In this document: positions 9,615 through 21,370 of the stretch, one piece after another
Numbering within the stretch: position 1 is the first letter of the stretch
How the letters are laid out: the number at the start of each line of letters is the position of its first letter
From: Acidiferrobacterales bacterium
Lineage (GTDB): Bacteria > Pseudomonadota > Gammaproteobacteria > Arenicellales > Poriferihabitantaceae
Direction: 5' to 3'
Assembly (NCBI GenBank): GCA_019633985.1
Contig: JAHQWE010000050.1
Span: forward strand, 1 to 64,000
Length of the DNA: 64,000 nucleotides
Program-made: the position numbers and the translations under genes
Notes under the pieces: generated by a model
Databases searched by the model: none
What the model saw: only the letters and a program-made list of their open reading frames with translations
Told to the model about the DNA's origin: nothing

Positions 9615-12347
9615 ATGCTGCAATCCGCACTCAAAAAAGTATTTGGTGATCGCAATCAGCGATTGCTCAAAAAAATGCACAAGACTGTTGCACAAATCAC
9701 TGCAATGGAGGCTGAGTTGCAGTCGTTAGATGACTCGGCTCTACAGGCATATACAACCACACTGCGTCAACGTAGTGCAGATGGTGCGACCCAAGAAGAG
9801 CTACTCCCAACTGCATTTGCCGTAGCACGGGAGGCTTCCAAAAGAGCGCTCGGATTACGACACTATGATGTCCAGCTTATTGGTGGGATGGTGTTAAATA
9901 GCGGCAAGATCGCGGAGATGAAAACAGGTGAGGGTAAAACGCTGATGGCGACGCTTCCCGCTTATTTGAATGCGGTGTGCGGACAACCTGTTCACATTGT
10001 TACGGTGAATGATTATCTCGCTAGCCGGGATGCCGAGTGGATGGGAAAGCTATATCAGTTCTTAGGTCTTAGCGTTGGTGTTATCGCTTCCGGCCAGAGC
10101 CCTGATGTCAAGAAATCAGCGTATCAGTGTGACATCGTCTACGGCACCAACAACGAATTTGGTTTCGATTATCTGCGAGACAATATGGCGTTTTCCGCAG
10201 AAGATCGCGCTCAGCAAGGATTAGGTTTTGCGATTGTCGACGAAGTGGACTCGATTCTCATTGATGAGGCTAGAACACCACTCATTATCTCCGGTCCTGC
10301 TGAAGAAAGTACTTCGCTTTACCAAAAAATTAATATGGTTGTACCTAAGCTGGAGCGACAGGAAGAAGAGGAAGGCCCCGGGGACTTTAGCGTTGACGAA
10401 AAATCAAAGCAGGTTTCACTCACAGAGGACGGACATGAAAATGCTGAACAACTGCTCGTTTCAGAAGGTCTGCTAGAAAGCGATGGAAGCTTATATGAGC
10501 TTGGCAATATTAGTCTTCTACACCATTTGTATGCGGCTTTAAGGGCCCATAATTTGTTTAAAAAAGACGTTGACTATATCGTCCAGGGTGACCAGATCGT
10601 CATCATCGATGAGTTCACTGGTCGAATGATGGCTGGTCGAAGATGGTCTGAGGGATTACATCAAGCTGTGGAAGCCAAAGAGGGTGTCACGATTCAGCAA
10701 GAGAATCAGACTCTGGCTTCGATTACTTTTCAAAATTATTTCAGACTTTACGATAAGTTGTCTGGCATGACCGGTACGGCGGATACCGAGGCGCCGGAAT
10801 TCTTGCAGATTTACAGTTTGGAGGTGGTGATACTGCCTACCAATAAGCCCATGATCCGAAAAGATCAGCCCGATCAGGTATATAGAACGACCGCTGAGAA
10901 ATACAGCGCGATTGTTGAGGCGATCAAGGAGTGCCAGTCTAAGAATCAACCGGTTTTGGTGGGTACAGCGTCAATAGATTCGTCTGAATTTTTGTCGGCA
11001 CATTTGAACAAGGAGTCTATTGCTCATGAGGTGTTAAACGCCAAACAGCACGAGAGAGAGGCGGAAATCATAGCTGAAGCAGGGCGTCCGGGGCGGGTAA
11101 CCATTGCGACCAATATGGCCGGTCGTGGAACAGACATTGTACTCGGAGGTAGTTTGGATTCCGAGCTGGCGAAACTGGAGGAGAGCGAACACGCCGCTGC
11201 AACGGAATCCTGGAAGGTTCGCCACCAGCAGGTGCTGGATGCGGGCGGGCTTCACGTCCTCGGGACAGAACGCAACGAATCACGACGGGTGGACAATCAG
11301 TTGCGCGGTCGTTGCGGACGACAAGGAGATCCGGGTTCGAGCGGTTTCTACTTGTCTCTGGAAGATAGTTTGATGCGCATCTTTGGCTCAGATCGAATCG
11401 CTAGCTTGATGCAAAAGTTGGGTATGGAAGAGGGCGAAGCCATTGAGCATCCTTGGGTTACCAAAGCAATTGAAAATGCCCAAAAGAAGGTTGAAGGGCA
11501 CAACTTCGATATTCGAAAGCAGTTACTCGAATATGATGACGTTGCTAACGAACAGAGGAAGGTGATCTACGAGCAGCGAAATATGCTGATGGAGAAAGAG
11601 GATATCTCCGAATATATCCAGAGTACTCGTAGTGAAACCATCGATCTGGTGATTAACCGAAGCGTCTCTCCACAATCACTTGAAGAGCAATGGGATGTAC
11701 CAGCTCTGGAGCAAGACCTGCGCAGTGAGTTTGCGATAGAGCTTCCTGTTCAAGAGTGGCTGGACGCTGATGATGAATTGCACGAAGAATCTTTGCGCAG
11801 AAAAATCGCAGATTCAATTGAAGAAATGGTGAAGGAAAAGGAAGATCGGGTGGGCACTGAGGGAATGCGGCATATCGAGAAAACGCTGATGCTTCGAATT
11901 CTTGATGAGCAATGGAAAGAACATTTGGCGAGTATGGACTATTTGCGGCAAGGTATCGGTTTGCGGGGCTATGCGCAAAAGAACCCAAAACAAGAATACA
12001 AACGTGAAGCCTATGAAATGTTTACGGAACTTCTCAATGAAGTGAAATTCACCGTCTCCACTGCGATCGCACGTTTACATATTCCGACTGAAGAAGAAAT
12101 GCGTGAGCTTGAGGCGCAACAGCGGGCGTTGGCTCAACAGCAGCAGGAAAACATGAATTTTATTCATGAAGATGCTGCCGGTAATGAAGATGAAGCAGAG
12201 CGCCAACAGGCCGAAGCGGCTGCGAGACGGAGTCGGCAGGCCCAACAGCAGACGGTGGTACGCCAGGGCAAAAAGGTTGGCAGAAATGATCCTTGCCCCT
12301 GCGGATCCGGTAAGAAATATAAACAGTGCCACGGAAAACTCTCGTAA
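9615..12347 (+). CDS. secA: Preprotein translocase ATPase SecA
   Basis: [56 protein letters not shown]-terminal SEC-C zinc motif [17 protein letters not shown]. Confidence 0.98.
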   Translation: MLQSALKKVFGDRNQRLLKKMHKTVAQITAMEAELQSLDDSALQAYTTTLRQRSADGATQEELLPTAFAVAREASKRALGLRHYDVQLIGGMVLNSGKIAEMKTGEGKTLMATLPAYLNAVCGQPVHIVTVNDYLASRDAEWMGKLYQFLGLSVGVIASGQSPDVKKSAYQCDIVYGTNNEFGFDYLRDNMAFSAEDRAQQGLGFAIVDEVDSILIDEARTPLIISGPAEESTSLYQKINMVVPKLERQEEEEGPGDFSVDEKSKQVSLTEDGHENAEQLLVSEGLLESDGSLYELGNISLLHHLYAALRAHNLFKKDVDYIVQGDQIVIIDEFTGRMMAGRRWSEGLHQAVEAKEGVTIQQENQTLASITFQNYFRLYDKLSGMTGTADTEAPEFLQIYSLEVVILPTNKPMIRKDQPDQVYRTTAEKYSAIVEAIKECQSKNQPVLVGTASIDSSEFLSAHLNKESIAHEVLNAKQHEREAEIIAEAGRPGRVTIATNMAGRGTDIVLGGSLDSELAKLEESEHAAATESWKVRHQQVLDAGGLHVLGTERNESRRVDNQLRGRCGRQGDPGSSGFYLSLEDSLMRIFGSDRIASLMQKLGMEEGEAIEHPWVTKAIENAQKKVEGHNFDIRKQLLEYDDVANEQRKVIYEQRNMLMEKEDISEYIQSTRSETIDLVINRSVSPQSLEEQWDVPALEQDLRSEFAIELPVQEWLDADDELHEESLRRKIADSIEEMVKEKEDRVGTEGMRHIEKTLMLRILDEQWKEHLASMDYLRQGIGLRGYAQKNPKQEYKREAYEMFTELLNEVKFTVSTAIARLHIPTEEEMRELEAQQRALAQQQQENMNFIHEDAAGNEDEAERQQAEAAARRSRQAQQQTVVRQGKKVGRNDPCPCGSGKKYKQCHGKLS

Positions 12348-12386
12348 CGGTTCGCGAATTAAATATACCGCATCAAGAATATTCTC

Positions 12387-13619
12387 ATGAGTGGCACGAT
12401 CTCTCCGCTAGCGCCTCCGGGACTACCTGATTTTTCAAAGTTATCCGGTGTCAGACTCGCGACAGCGGCGACTGGTGTTAAATACCAAGGGCGGGAAGAT
12501 TTGCTTTTGGTGGATCTTGAAAAAGGTTCCGTCGGCGCTGGAATTTTTACCCGTTCGACCGCTGCTGGAGCTCCTGTGGTTTGGTGCAGAGAAGTGCTAA
12601 ATCTGTCTACCACTCGCGGCTTGGTGGTGAATGCAGGAAACGCCAACGTATTTACCGGTGAAAGAGGTCGCGATGATGTGATTTCAATGGCGTCCGCGGC
12701 CGCCGATGTCTTGGGCTGCAGTCACAAAGAGGTGTTTGTCGCTTCGACCGGCGTGATTGGAGAACCATTGCCGGTTGATCTCATACTGCCCAAAATAAAG
12801 ACGATGGGATCTGAGCTTGGGGAAGAAGCATGGCCTGCATCATGTCGTTCTATTCTTACTACTGATACCTTTGCGAAGGGAGCGATAACGACCTGTTCGA
12901 TTGACGGTCAGCTGGTTACTATTTATGGAATGGCCAAAGGCTCGGGAATGATCGAGCCCGATATGGCCACTATGCTTGCTTTCATTTTCACTGACGCGAA
13001 TATCGAGAAATCGGTGTTGCAAGGCTTGTTGGAGGAGGCAAACGATAGCTCGTTTAATGCGATCACGGTTGATAGTGATACTTCTACCAGTGATACCTGC
13101 TTATTGTTTGCAACTGGCAAAGCCTGCAATCAATTGCAAACCGATCGCGGATCGCAGGCGCTCAATGATTTTCGACTCTCCCTTTCCGAGATAATGCTCA
13201 ATTTAGCGGTTCAGGTTGTCCGTGATGGCGAAGGCGCAACCAAGCTCATTCGAGTAAGCGTCAAGGGCGCTAGGTCGGACGAAGAGGCAAAACATGTCGC
13301 TAAGACGATCGCCAATTCTCCACTGGTCAAAACCGCTATCGCCGGTGAAGATGCGAACTGGGGTCGGGTGGTGATGGCGGTGGGAAAGTCTGGTGTAACC
13401 TATGCACCAGAGCAGCTGGCTATCGGATTCGGTGGCATTACAATCACCGAGAATGGCATGCGATCGGCGCAATATGATGAATCTCGTATTTCCAAACACT
13501 TGCAGGGTGATGAAGTTTCAATTGATGTTGGGATAGGGGGCGGCCTGGGTTCCGCGACCGTGTGGACTTGCGATTTGACCCACGGTTATATTTCGATCAA
13601 TGCTGACTACCGGTCCTAA
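12387..13619 (+). CDS. argJ: Bifunctional glutamate N-acetyltransferase/amino-acid acetyltransferase ArgJ
   Basis: [53 protein letters not shown]-terminus. Confidence 0.96.
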   Translation: MSGTISPLAPPGLPDFSKLSGVRLATAATGVKYQGREDLLLVDLEKGSVGAGIFTRSTAAGAPVVWCREVLNLSTTRGLVVNAGNANVFTGERGRDDVISMASAAADVLGCSHKEVFVASTGVIGEPLPVDLILPKIKTMGSELGEEAWPASCRSILTTDTFAKGAITTCSIDGQLVTIYGMAKGSGMIEPDMATMLAFIFTDANIEKSVLQGLLEEANDSSFNAITVDSDTSTSDTCLLFATGKACNQLQTDRGSQALNDFRLSLSEIMLNLAVQVVRDGEGATKLIRVSVKGARSDEEAKHVAKTIANSPLVKTAIAGEDANWGRVVMAVGKSGVTYAPEQLAIGFGGITITENGMRSAQYDESRISKHLQGDEVSIDVGIGGGLGSATVWTCDLTHGYISINADYRS

Positions 13620-13634
13620 TACTCTAAATAACAT

Positions 13635-14069
13635 ATGACAGCCTCTGCCCCCGATGGTCGGCTCTATGTGGTTGTGGGAATCCTGAAAGATAAAAAGGGC
13701 AGATTGTTTGTGCAACAACGAAGATCCGGTACCCCCAAAGCGGGTAAGTGGGAGTTTCCAGGGGGGAAACTGGAATCAAATGAGACGCCGTGGGAGGCTT
13801 TATCCAGAGAGTTACATGAAGAACTGGGAATCTTGGTAGTTTCGTGCGAGAAATTAACCGTAGTGACCCATGACTATGATCACGCTAAGGTTTGGCTGGA
13901 CACCTATTTAGTCACGGAATTTGAAGGTAACCCGGTGGGTCGGGAAGGGCAAGCCTTCAGCTGGGTGGATATAAAAAGTGAAAAAGACTTATCCCGCTTT
14001 GACTTTTTACCCGCGGTATTCCCTATTATTGAGGCTTTGCGGGTCGCTGATACCGCTTCTGCGGGTTAA
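13635..14069 (+). CDS. mutT: MutT-like NUDIX hydrolase (8-oxo-dGTP diphosphatase)
   Basis: NUDIX box GKLESNETPWEALSRELHEELGI; KAGKWEFPGGK. Confidence 0.92.
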   Translation: MTASAPDGRLYVVVGILKDKKGRLFVQQRRSGTPKAGKWEFPGGKLESNETPWEALSRELHEELGILVVSCEKLTVVTHDYDHAKVWLDTYLVTEFEGNPVGREGQAFSWVDIKSEKDLSRFDFLPAVFPIIEALRVADTASAG

Positions 14070-14216
14070 CCTCGATATTGCCAGATTGGATCTGAAATCA
14101 GAAGAATAAACTGTCTGAGGTAGTGCTGTATCTCGGTGCTTGGTTGGATGGTTTATATCGATAGCTCTTCGAAGCGATTATTAGAATACTAACAATCTAT
14201 TAGGAAACAGTTCTCT

Positions 14217-14813
14217 TTAATTGAAGCGCTCGACGAGTTGCTGATGAATATTTTGAACCTGACTGGGCAACGCGGTCAGTGAAGTTTCATTATTCACAAT
14301 GTAATCGGCGATTTGCAGTCTCTCGTTATCGCTTGCCTGATTTTTGAAAACTTGCATCACAGTTTCTTTTTCCATGCCTCGGTGTTCAACTAATCTTTTT
14401 AGGCGAATACTCTGATCACAATGAACGACAATAACAGCGTCCAAATCTAAATGCCGCTGGGTTTCAAACAGCAAAGGAATCTCAAGAATGCAGTACGGGC
14501 CCTCTGCAAAATTCGCTTGTTCATCAGACTCCTTTCGGATTAACGGGTGCAGCAGTTGCTCCAACCATTTTTTCTCCTCGGGGTGATGAAATATCTGCTT
14601 GCCCAATGCTTTTCTATTAAGGCTACCGTCTGGATGGAGGTACTGATCTCCAAAGTGATTTGCAATATGTTCGAGAGCTGGCATGCCAGGAGCAGTGACC
14701 TTTCTAGCAACCGTATCAGCATCTATGACTACTACCCCCAGATCCTTGAATAGTTTTCCTACGGTGGATTTGCCGGAACCAATGCCACCGGTGAGACCAA
14801 CTTTCGCAACCAT
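14217..14813 (-). CDS. coaE: Dephospho-CoA kinase
   Basis: KVGLTGGIGSGKSTVGKLF; DADTVARKVTAPG; internal Met start (MVAKVGLTGG) of ORF 14217..15008. Confidence 0.95.
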   Translation of the reverse strand: MVAKVGLTGGIGSGKSTVGKLFKDLGVVVIDADTVARKVTAPGMPALEHIANHFGDQYLHPDGSLNRKALGKQIFHHPEEKKWLEQLLHPLIRKESDEQANFAEGPYCILEIPLLFETQRHLDLDAVIVVHCDQSIRLKRLVEHRGMEKETVMQVFKNQASDNERLQIADYIVNNETSLTALPSQVQNIHQQLVERFN

Positions 14814-15709
14814 TAAAACTGCAAGAGCTGCATATATGTTTGGGTAATGGTTTCTCCCCAAAGCAATGCGAGCCAGCCGCTGATCGCTAAAAATGGACCA
14901 AACGAAATCGGATTCTCCTTTTTCAGGCTTTTCACGATCATCATCGCAATCGCAACGAGTGTGCCCGCCAGAGAGGCAAACAGGATGATCATTGGTATCA
15001 GCTCCCACCCAAGCCAGGCACCAAGGGCGGCCAGCAACTTAAAATCTCCGTATCCCAGCCCTTCTTTGCCAGTGATTCGAAAGTGAATCTGAAAAATAAG
15101 CCAAAATCCCATGTAGCCGGCGATTGCGCCAATCACCGCAGATTCGATCGTTGTAAACAGGCCAAACAGATTGCAAAACAAACCCACCCAGACAAGAGGC
15201 AGCGTAATGTTATCCGGAAGGAGCTGATGGTCAAGGTCGATCACCGTAAGGCAGATAAGACTCCAAACCAGCAGAAGAGAGGCTGCCAATTGCCAGCCGA
15301 CGCCATAGTGCATCCAAAGGTGCACGCTCAGCAGCATGGTAATCAGTTCTATCGCAGGATATCTCCATGGAATTGTTTTTTTGCAGAACGCACATTTTCC
15401 CAATAAAAAGAGATAACTGATCACAGGAATATTGTGCCACCACTTCAACGGGTGTTCACACTGAGGACAATGAGATGCGGGGAAGTTGAGATTGAAGTCG
15501 GCTTGTTCGATTTGCCGATCATCTTCTATTTCTGTTTTGCTTTGATTTTCCCCTGAAAGGGCAAGTAATTCCCGACACTGCTGGCTCCATTCCCTGTGCA
15601 TCATCTCTGGGAGTCGAAGTATCACGACATTCAGAAAACTACCGACACAAATTCCCAAAAGGCTGATAGCGATTAACCCGCCCAACGGATGTTGAAAGAG
15701 ATCAAGCAA
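14813..15709 (-). CDS. pilD: Type IV prepilin peptidase / N-methyltransferase
   Basis: GSFLNVVILRLP, CPQCEHPLKWWHNIPVISYL, CAFCKKTIPWRYPAIE zinc motifs, catalytic VIDLDHQLLPD and GYGDFKLLAALGAWLG. Confidence 0.95.
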   Translation of the reverse strand: MLDLFQHPLGGLIAISLLGICVGSFLNVVILRLPEMMHREWSQQCRELLALSGENQSKTEIEDDRQIEQADFNLNFPASHCPQCEHPLKWWHNIPVISYLFLLGKCAFCKKTIPWRYPAIELITMLLSVHLWMHYGVGWQLAASLLLVWSLICLTVIDLDHQLLPDNITLPLVWVGLFCNLFGLFTTIESAVIGAIAGYMGFWLIFQIHFRITGKEGLGYGDFKLLAALGAWLGWELIPMIILFASLAGTLVAIAMMIVKSLKKENPISFGPFLAISGWLALLWGETITQTYMQLLQF

Positions 15710-15732
15710 CGGTGATACCGACAGGAGCCGTT

Positions 15733-16959
15733 TTAGAAAACTGCGCCGAGTTTGAAAATCGGTAGATACATCGCGATGACGATGGTGCCGACGATTACTC
15801 CAAGAACAATAATAAGAAGCGGCTCAATCAAGCTACTAATTACCGCAACAGCGTTGTCTACCTCGTTTTCAAAGAAATCGGCGACTTTATCCAGCATTCT
15901 TTCGAGCTCACCGGCTTCCTCACCTGTGGTCACCATTTGAAGCATCATGCCCGGGAAAAGTTTCGTGTCAGCCATCGAACTCTCCAACGTGCGTCCAGTC
16001 GACACCTCTCTCCTGACTTCAAGAATACCGTCTCGATAAACCCGATTCCCGGCCGCACTTGCCACGGTTTCCAGCGCGTCGACTAACGGTATTCCGGCTC
16101 CAAACATTATTGCCAGGGTTCTAGAGATTCTCGCGATAATCGCTTTCCGGATGATAGGGCCAAAGATGGGCATTTTCAGAATCATCCTATCCAGCAAGTG
16201 TTGCATTTTCGTCGATCTCTTATAGGCATTGACCAGGAAAACCCCCCCAATCATGGCCCCAAGTAAGTACCAGTGCCAATTTGCTTGTACGGCATGGGAT
16301 AAATCAACCACCCATTTTGTAAGGGAGGGTAGGTCAGCACCAAAATCTGAAAACAAAGTTTCGAATTCTGGAATAACTACTATAAGCAGAACCGCGACGA
16401 TTACAATCGCCACAAGAATAACTAGGGCAGGATAAAACAAAGCCGATCGAACTTTACTTTTGATGTTTTCAATTTTTTCTAAATACCCAGCAATACTATT
16501 CATCAGGTTATCCAGAGTTCCCGACTCTTCTCCGACGGAAACCAGACTGGTGTAAAGACGATTGAAGTGCTCGGGATGTTTTTTAAGAGATACACTGAGA
16601 TTTGTACCAGCCTCAACATCTGCCCGAACTTTATTGAGCAAGGTTTTTACCGCAGGATTATCATGACCAACGGATATCCCTCGCAAGGATTGTGCAATCG
16701 GGATGCCCGCCTCTATCATGGTTGCGAGCTGCCTTGTGGTAAAGACGATATCCTTAACTTTAACTGAGCTTCCGAGGCTTAACAAAGGTTTTGCAGTTTT
16801 GCGAAGCTTCTTTACTCGAATACCTTGTCTTCGTAACAACAACCTTGCTGCCTGGATATTGGTCGCTTCTATTTCTCCAGAAGCTTTCCGGTTCCCCTTA
16901 TCAACTCCGCTCCACGTAAATGAAACAGGTTCGCTTTTTTTTGATTTCGCTTTTGCCAT
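15733..16959 (-). CDS. pilC: Type IV pilus inner membrane assembly protein PilC
   Basis: T2SF/PilC fold: FTRQLATMIEAGIPI, SVGEESGTLD, MVTTGEEAGELERMLDKVADFFE. Confidence 0.95.
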   Translation of the reverse strand: MAKAKSKKSEPVSFTWSGVDKGNRKASGEIEATNIQAARLLLRRQGIRVKKLRKTAKPLLSLGSSVKVKDIVFTTRQLATMIEAGIPIAQSLRGISVGHDNPAVKTLLNKVRADVEAGTNLSVSLKKHPEHFNRLYTSLVSVGEESGTLDNLMNSIAGYLEKIENIKSKVRSALFYPALVILVAIVIVAVLLIVVIPEFETLFSDFGADLPSLTKWVVDLSHAVQANWHWYLLGAMIGGVFLVNAYKRSTKMQHLLDRMILKMPIFGPIIRKAIIARISRTLAIMFGAGIPLVDALETVASAAGNRVYRDGILEVRREVSTGRTLESSMADTKLFPGMMLQMVTTGEEAGELERMLDKVADFFENEVDNAVAVISSLIEPLLIIVLGVIVGTIVIAMYLPIFKLGAVF

Positions 16960-16964
16960 AACGT

Positions 16965-18710
16965 CTAGTTAGCGGTTACGCGTTCAACCTCTTCAATTGA
17001 TGTAATACCAGCAGCCACTTTTCGCAAGCCAGATTGTCGCATGGTTGCCACTTTGTCTATCCTAGCTTGCTTGTCGATATCCATAGTTGAGCAATTTGTC
17101 ATGACCAACTCGGAAATCGCCGGTGTCATCGGCATTACCTCGTATATTCCTGTTCTACCACGATAGCCGCCAGTGCAACCACTGCAGCCGGCTGCGCCAT
17201 AAATTTCCAGCCCTGAGAGCTCGCTTTCTTCAAAACCGAGATCTAAGAGAACTTCTTCTTTTAGGTCAAGCGGCTCGCGGCAAGAATCGCAAAGTCTTCG
17301 CACGAGACGTTGAGCAATAACCAGATTAACAGAGGACGCGATATTAAATGGCTGGATCCCCATGTTAACTAGTCTAGTAATTGAACTCGGTGCATCATTG
17401 GTGTGCAATGTCGATAGTACCAGGTGACCGGTTTGTGAGGCTTTTACCGCTATCTCCGCGGTCTCTAGATCTCGAATCTCACCAATCATTACCACATCTG
17501 GATCCTGTCGCAGAAATGCGCGGAGGACGTTTCCAAAAGTGAGCCCGATTCGTTCATTCACGTTTACCTGATTAATGCCGTTAACGTAAATTTCTACAGG
17601 GTCTTCTACGCTGGAAATATTCCGCTCAACGGTGTTGAGAACGTTGAGTGCAGAGTAGAGAGAAACTGTTTTACCACTACCCGTAGGACCAGTAACCAAA
17701 ATCATTCCATGGGGCTGCTCGGCGGCTTCACGGTAGAGCTGAAGTTGCTCGGGTTCCATGCCGATCGTTTCCAAACCTAAATTGGCGGCCGAGGTGTCCA
17801 AGACACGAATTACCATTTTCTCGCCAAACAACGTTGGCATCGTACTTATTCTAAAATCGATTGTCCGGCTTCGAGAAAATTGCAGTTTCATTCGCCCATC
17901 TTGTGGCAAACGCCTTTCCGCAATATCGAGCTGGGATAGAATTTTTAATCGGGCGATAATCTTGTGTATTAATCCCTTTGGAGGATTAATGGCGTCGTGT
18001 AGAACACCATCGATTCGGAAGCGTATCCTTGTGACTGTTTCGTAGGGCTCGATGTGAATATCTGAAGCCCCCCGACGAATTGCGTCTTGCACAATCTTGT
18101 TGACGAAGCGGACAATCGGCGTGTCGATTTTGAGATCGAGAGCGCCCTCCAGTGCCTCATCAACTTCTTCCGCAAGATCGATTTCGTCCAGACCTTCTTC
18201 GTTGACAATATCGGAGAGAGAAACACCAGAATCTTTATCCAGTATGTTCTCTAGTGCCAGCGCAAGTTTTCTAGGATCCAGTAAGACTAGGCTCACCGAT
18301 AATCCGGTATTGAACTTAACTTCGTCTAGTGCAACGGTGTTACCAGGATCACTGACACCCAGAAACAGGCGGGTGTCTCGTAAATAAAGTGGAAGTATGT
18401 AGTGTTTTTCAATCAGCGACGCAGGAACTAAATCTAATGGAGACAGCTCCGTATTCATCGAGTCGATATCCATCATTGGGATACCAAACTCTTCTGAAAC
18501 GACTTCGCAGGCTTTAGTAACAGGAACTGCATTCTGTTCTATACACTGAAGGTAGAAGGAGCGATTCTCCTGCAATGCTGTTTTGTTTATTTCTTCCGCT
18601 GCAGCTTGGGTGAGTAACCCTTTTTTCACCATTTTTGCAGCAACTCCTGTCAGAGAAATTGCTGCCGTGGATGGTGCGCTGCTCTCAGTTAAATCAGGTT
18701 CACTCGCCAT
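16965..18710 (-). CDS. pilB: Type IV pilus assembly ATPase PilB
   Basis: ASDIHIEPYE, GPTGSGKTVSLYSAL, RAFLRQDPDVVMIGEIRDLETAEIAVKASQTGHLVLSTLHTNDA, C-x2-C zinc motifs. Confidence 0.96.
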   Translation of the reverse strand: MASEPDLTESSAPSTAAISLTGVAAKMVKKGLLTQAAAEEINKTALQENRSFYLQCIEQNAVPVTKACEVVSEEFGIPMMDIDSMNTELSPLDLVPASLIEKHYILPLYLRDTRLFLGVSDPGNTVALDEVKFNTGLSVSLVLLDPRKLALALENILDKDSGVSLSDIVNEEGLDEIDLAEEVDEALEGALDLKIDTPIVRFVNKIVQDAIRRGASDIHIEPYETVTRIRFRIDGVLHDAINPPKGLIHKIIARLKILSQLDIAERRLPQDGRMKLQFSRSRTIDFRISTMPTLFGEKMVIRVLDTSAANLGLETIGMEPEQLQLYREAAEQPHGMILVTGPTGSGKTVSLYSALNVLNTVERNISSVEDPVEIYVNGINQVNVNERIGLTFGNVLRAFLRQDPDVVMIGEIRDLETAEIAVKASQTGHLVLSTLHTNDAPSSITRLVNMGIQPFNIASSVNLVIAQRLVRRLCDSCREPLDLKEEVLLDLGFEESELSGLEIYGAAGCSGCTGGYRGRTGIYEVMPMTPAISELVMTNCSTMDIDKQARIDKVATMRQSGLRKVAAGITSIEEVERVTAN

Positions 18711-19162
18711 TTATCTATTCCTACTCGAAGTAAGGCCAGGTGCCTTAGTCTGCCGCCGTGGTTCAATGACAATCATAACTGACATATCGATACCGAAAAT
18801 CTTCAAATTTTGCACTCTGTTCTAGCTCCAATTCTTCATCTGCACGCCGTCCTGATTGCTTGATTGATAAATACCAAGTAAAATACTCGGGAATTATTAG
18901 CGCACTAACGATCCGATTTTTACGTTTCACTGATTCTGTGAGCAGAATCCCCCGGATATCGGTTTTTTTGTGATTGTCATACCATTTTGACTGATTCGCG
19001 AACAAATTGCGCAAAATATATGTCGGTCACAGCAACTTTTAGGTAGCAAATTATGCAAGCTTTTTTATTATTGTTTCGTCATTTCCTAATGTGAAAAGCG
19101 ATTTCGAAGGACAAAAAAAGCAGAAAGCACACGCCGGTTGTAAAAAACTTAATTATTTCAAT

Positions 19163-19272
19163 TGCTTAGCTTATGCCCCCGAAATTTGGGCACAATATCA
19201 GCGTCGCTAAGCACTTCAGACGTTTTTCACTGACGATCGAGTAAAACTCGCTCCGATAGTTTAAATGTCTGA
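19163..19272 (+). promoter_or_regulatory. Two adjacent nested inverted repeats upstream of iscR (structured leader or operator region)
   Basis: TGCTTAGC(19163-19170)/GCTAAGCA(19206-19213) enclosing TGCCC(19174-19178)/GGGCA(19188-19192); TCAGACGTTT(19216-19225)/AAATGTCTGA(19263-19272, one G-U) enclosing CGAGT-AAA-ACTCG(19238-19250). Confidence 0.6.
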
Positions 19273-19362
19273 GTAATTGTTGCAACCCAAAAAGCCAATA
19301 AACACGTTAAAACTATTCACCGAATTTAAAAGCCACACCAAACGATCAAATTTGAGCATCCG

Positions 19363-19860
19363 ATGAAACTCACAACCAAGGGCCGTTATGCTGTCACCGC
19401 AATGATTGATCTTGCAATGAATCAGTCAGTTGGGCCCGTTTCTTTAAAAAGTATATCAGATAGTCAAGGTATATCGCTGTCTTATTTGGAGCAATTGTTC
19501 TCTAAAATGAAAAGAAATGACCTGGTAGTTGGGTCTCGAGGGCCTGGTGGTGGCTATGTTTTGGCCAGGGATACCCATCGAATTAGTATCGCCGATATCA
19601 TTTTAGCGGTAGACGAACCTCTCGACATTACCGAATGTGAGGGAGAGCAAAACTGTAATGATGGGCGCCGCTGTCTTTCTCACGACCTTTGGTCGGATCT
19701 CAGTGATCAACTACATGCTTTTCTTGCCGGTATTCATCTTGGTGAACTGATGGAAAGAAGTGGAATTGGCGAAAACCGTCAATTCGATGCTACGCATTCT
19801 GAAACAAGTAAGTTGACTCGCCAGGATGGTCAACGAGTTGCTGTTCCTGAAAAATTTTAA
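19363..19860 (+). CDS. iscR: Rrf2-family Fe-S cluster regulator IscR
   Basis: [43 protein letters not shown], three-cysteine cluster [13 protein letters not shown]. Confidence 0.95.
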   Translation: MKLTTKGRYAVTAMIDLAMNQSVGPVSLKSISDSQGISLSYLEQLFSKMKRNDLVVGSRGPGGGYVLARDTHRISIADIILAVDEPLDITECEGEQNCNDGRRCLSHDLWSDLSDQLHAFLAGIHLGELMERSGIGENRQFDATHSETSKLTRQDGQRVAVPEKF

Positions 19861-19862
19861 TT

Positions 19863-21326
19863 TTGGATAAGTCCATGACCACTACTGAAAGTGATTTAGT
19901 ACCCCTGCTCAAAAGAGATTATAAAGAGGGGTTTATTACCGATATCGACTCCGAGACGTTGCCACCTGGTCTAGATGAAGATGTCATTCGCACAATTTCT
20001 GCCAAGAAAAATGAGCCGGAGTGGATGTTGGAATGGCGGCTTGAGGGCTATAAAAGATGGCTGGAAATGGCGCCGCCGGAATGGGCGCATCTACATCATC
20101 CTCCTGTCGATTTTCAGGATATCAGCTATTTCTCTGCGCCCAAGCAAAAACCTTTGTTGGATAGTCTCGACGAGGTAGATCCCAAATTGTTGGAGACCTA
20201 TGAAAAGCTCGGAATTCCCATTGATGAGCAAAAAATGCTCGCAGGGGTAAAAGTAGCGGTTGATGCAGTTTTTGATAGCGTATCCGTTGCAACCACCTTT
20301 AAGGAAACTCTGCTGGAAGCTGGTGTGATCTTTTGTCCTATTTCTGAGGCACTACAAGAGTATCCAGAGCTGATCAAACAGTATTTAGGTACTGTGGTAC
20401 CGCCAAGCGACAACTATTACGCGGCTCTGAATTCGGCAGTATTTAGTGACGGCTCTTTTGTTTTTATCCCCAAAGGTGTCCGTTGTCCGATGGAGTTGTC
20501 GACCTACTTCAGAATCAACGAAATGAATACGGGCCAGTTCGAGAGAACCTTGATTGTGGCCGAAGATGACAGCTATGTGAGCTATCTAGAAGGTTGCACT
20601 GCGCCTATGCGTGACGAAAATCAGCTGCACGCGGCTGTGGTTGAGCTGGTAGCAATGAAAGGTGCCGAAATTAAATACAGCACCGTCCAGAACTGGTATC
20701 CAGGAGATGAGGATGGAAAAGGGGGTATCTACAACTTTGTTACCAAGCGAGGAGCGTGTCGGGGGCAGGGCGCAAAAATTTCCTGGACACAAGTAGAAAC
20801 CGGTTCAGCAATCACCTGGAAGTATCCAAGTGTCTTGCTAGAGGGAGACGATACTGTGGGAGAGTTCTATTCCGTTGCGCTAACCAACAATTATCAGCAA
20901 GCCGACACCGGAACTAAAATGGTACATATTGGCAAGAATTCCAAAAGTACCATTATTTCTAAAGGTATCTCGGCAGGAAAAGGGCAAAACGCCTACCGTG
21001 GCCTGGTCAAGATCTTGAAAGGTGCGGAGAATGCCAGAAATTATTCCCAATGTGATTCTTTGCTCATGGGGGACAAATGTGGGGCGCACACGTTTCCCTA
21101 CATGGAAGTGAAGAATCCGAGTGCGATTGTTGAGCATGAGGCGACCACTTCACGCATCGGAGAAGATCAGCTGTTCTACTGCCGCCAACGTGGAATGTCA
21201 GAAGAGGATGCGGTGTCGATGATTGTGAATGGATTTTGTAAAGAAGTATTTAAAGAACTGCCGATGGAGTTCGCAGTGGAAGCACAAAAGCTCCTTGGTA
21301 TCAGTTTGGAAGGCTCCGTTGGTTAG
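19863..21326 (+). CDS. sufB: Fe-S cluster assembly protein SufB
   Basis: SufBD family: [69 protein letters not shown]. Confidence 0.97.
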   Translation: MDKSMTTTESDLVPLLKRDYKEGFITDIDSETLPPGLDEDVIRTISAKKNEPEWMLEWRLEGYKRWLEMAPPEWAHLHHPPVDFQDISYFSAPKQKPLLDSLDEVDPKLLETYEKLGIPIDEQKMLAGVKVAVDAVFDSVSVATTFKETLLEAGVIFCPISEALQEYPELIKQYLGTVVPPSDNYYAALNSAVFSDGSFVFIPKGVRCPMELSTYFRINEMNTGQFERTLIVAEDDSYVSYLEGCTAPMRDENQLHAAVVELVAMKGAEIKYSTVQNWYPGDEDGKGGIYNFVTKRGACRGQGAKISWTQVETGSAITWKYPSVLLEGDDTVGEFYSVALTNNYQQADTGTKMVHIGKNSKSTIISKGISAGKGQNAYRGLVKILKGAENARNYSQCDSLLMGDKCGAHTFPYMEVKNPSAIVEHEATTSRIGEDQLFYCRQRGMSEEDAVSMIVNGFCKEVFKELPMEFAVEAQKLLGISLEGSVG

Positions 21327-21370
21327 CAACGATTCGCATTCAATATCTCATTTAATTTTCTCAAATAAAT

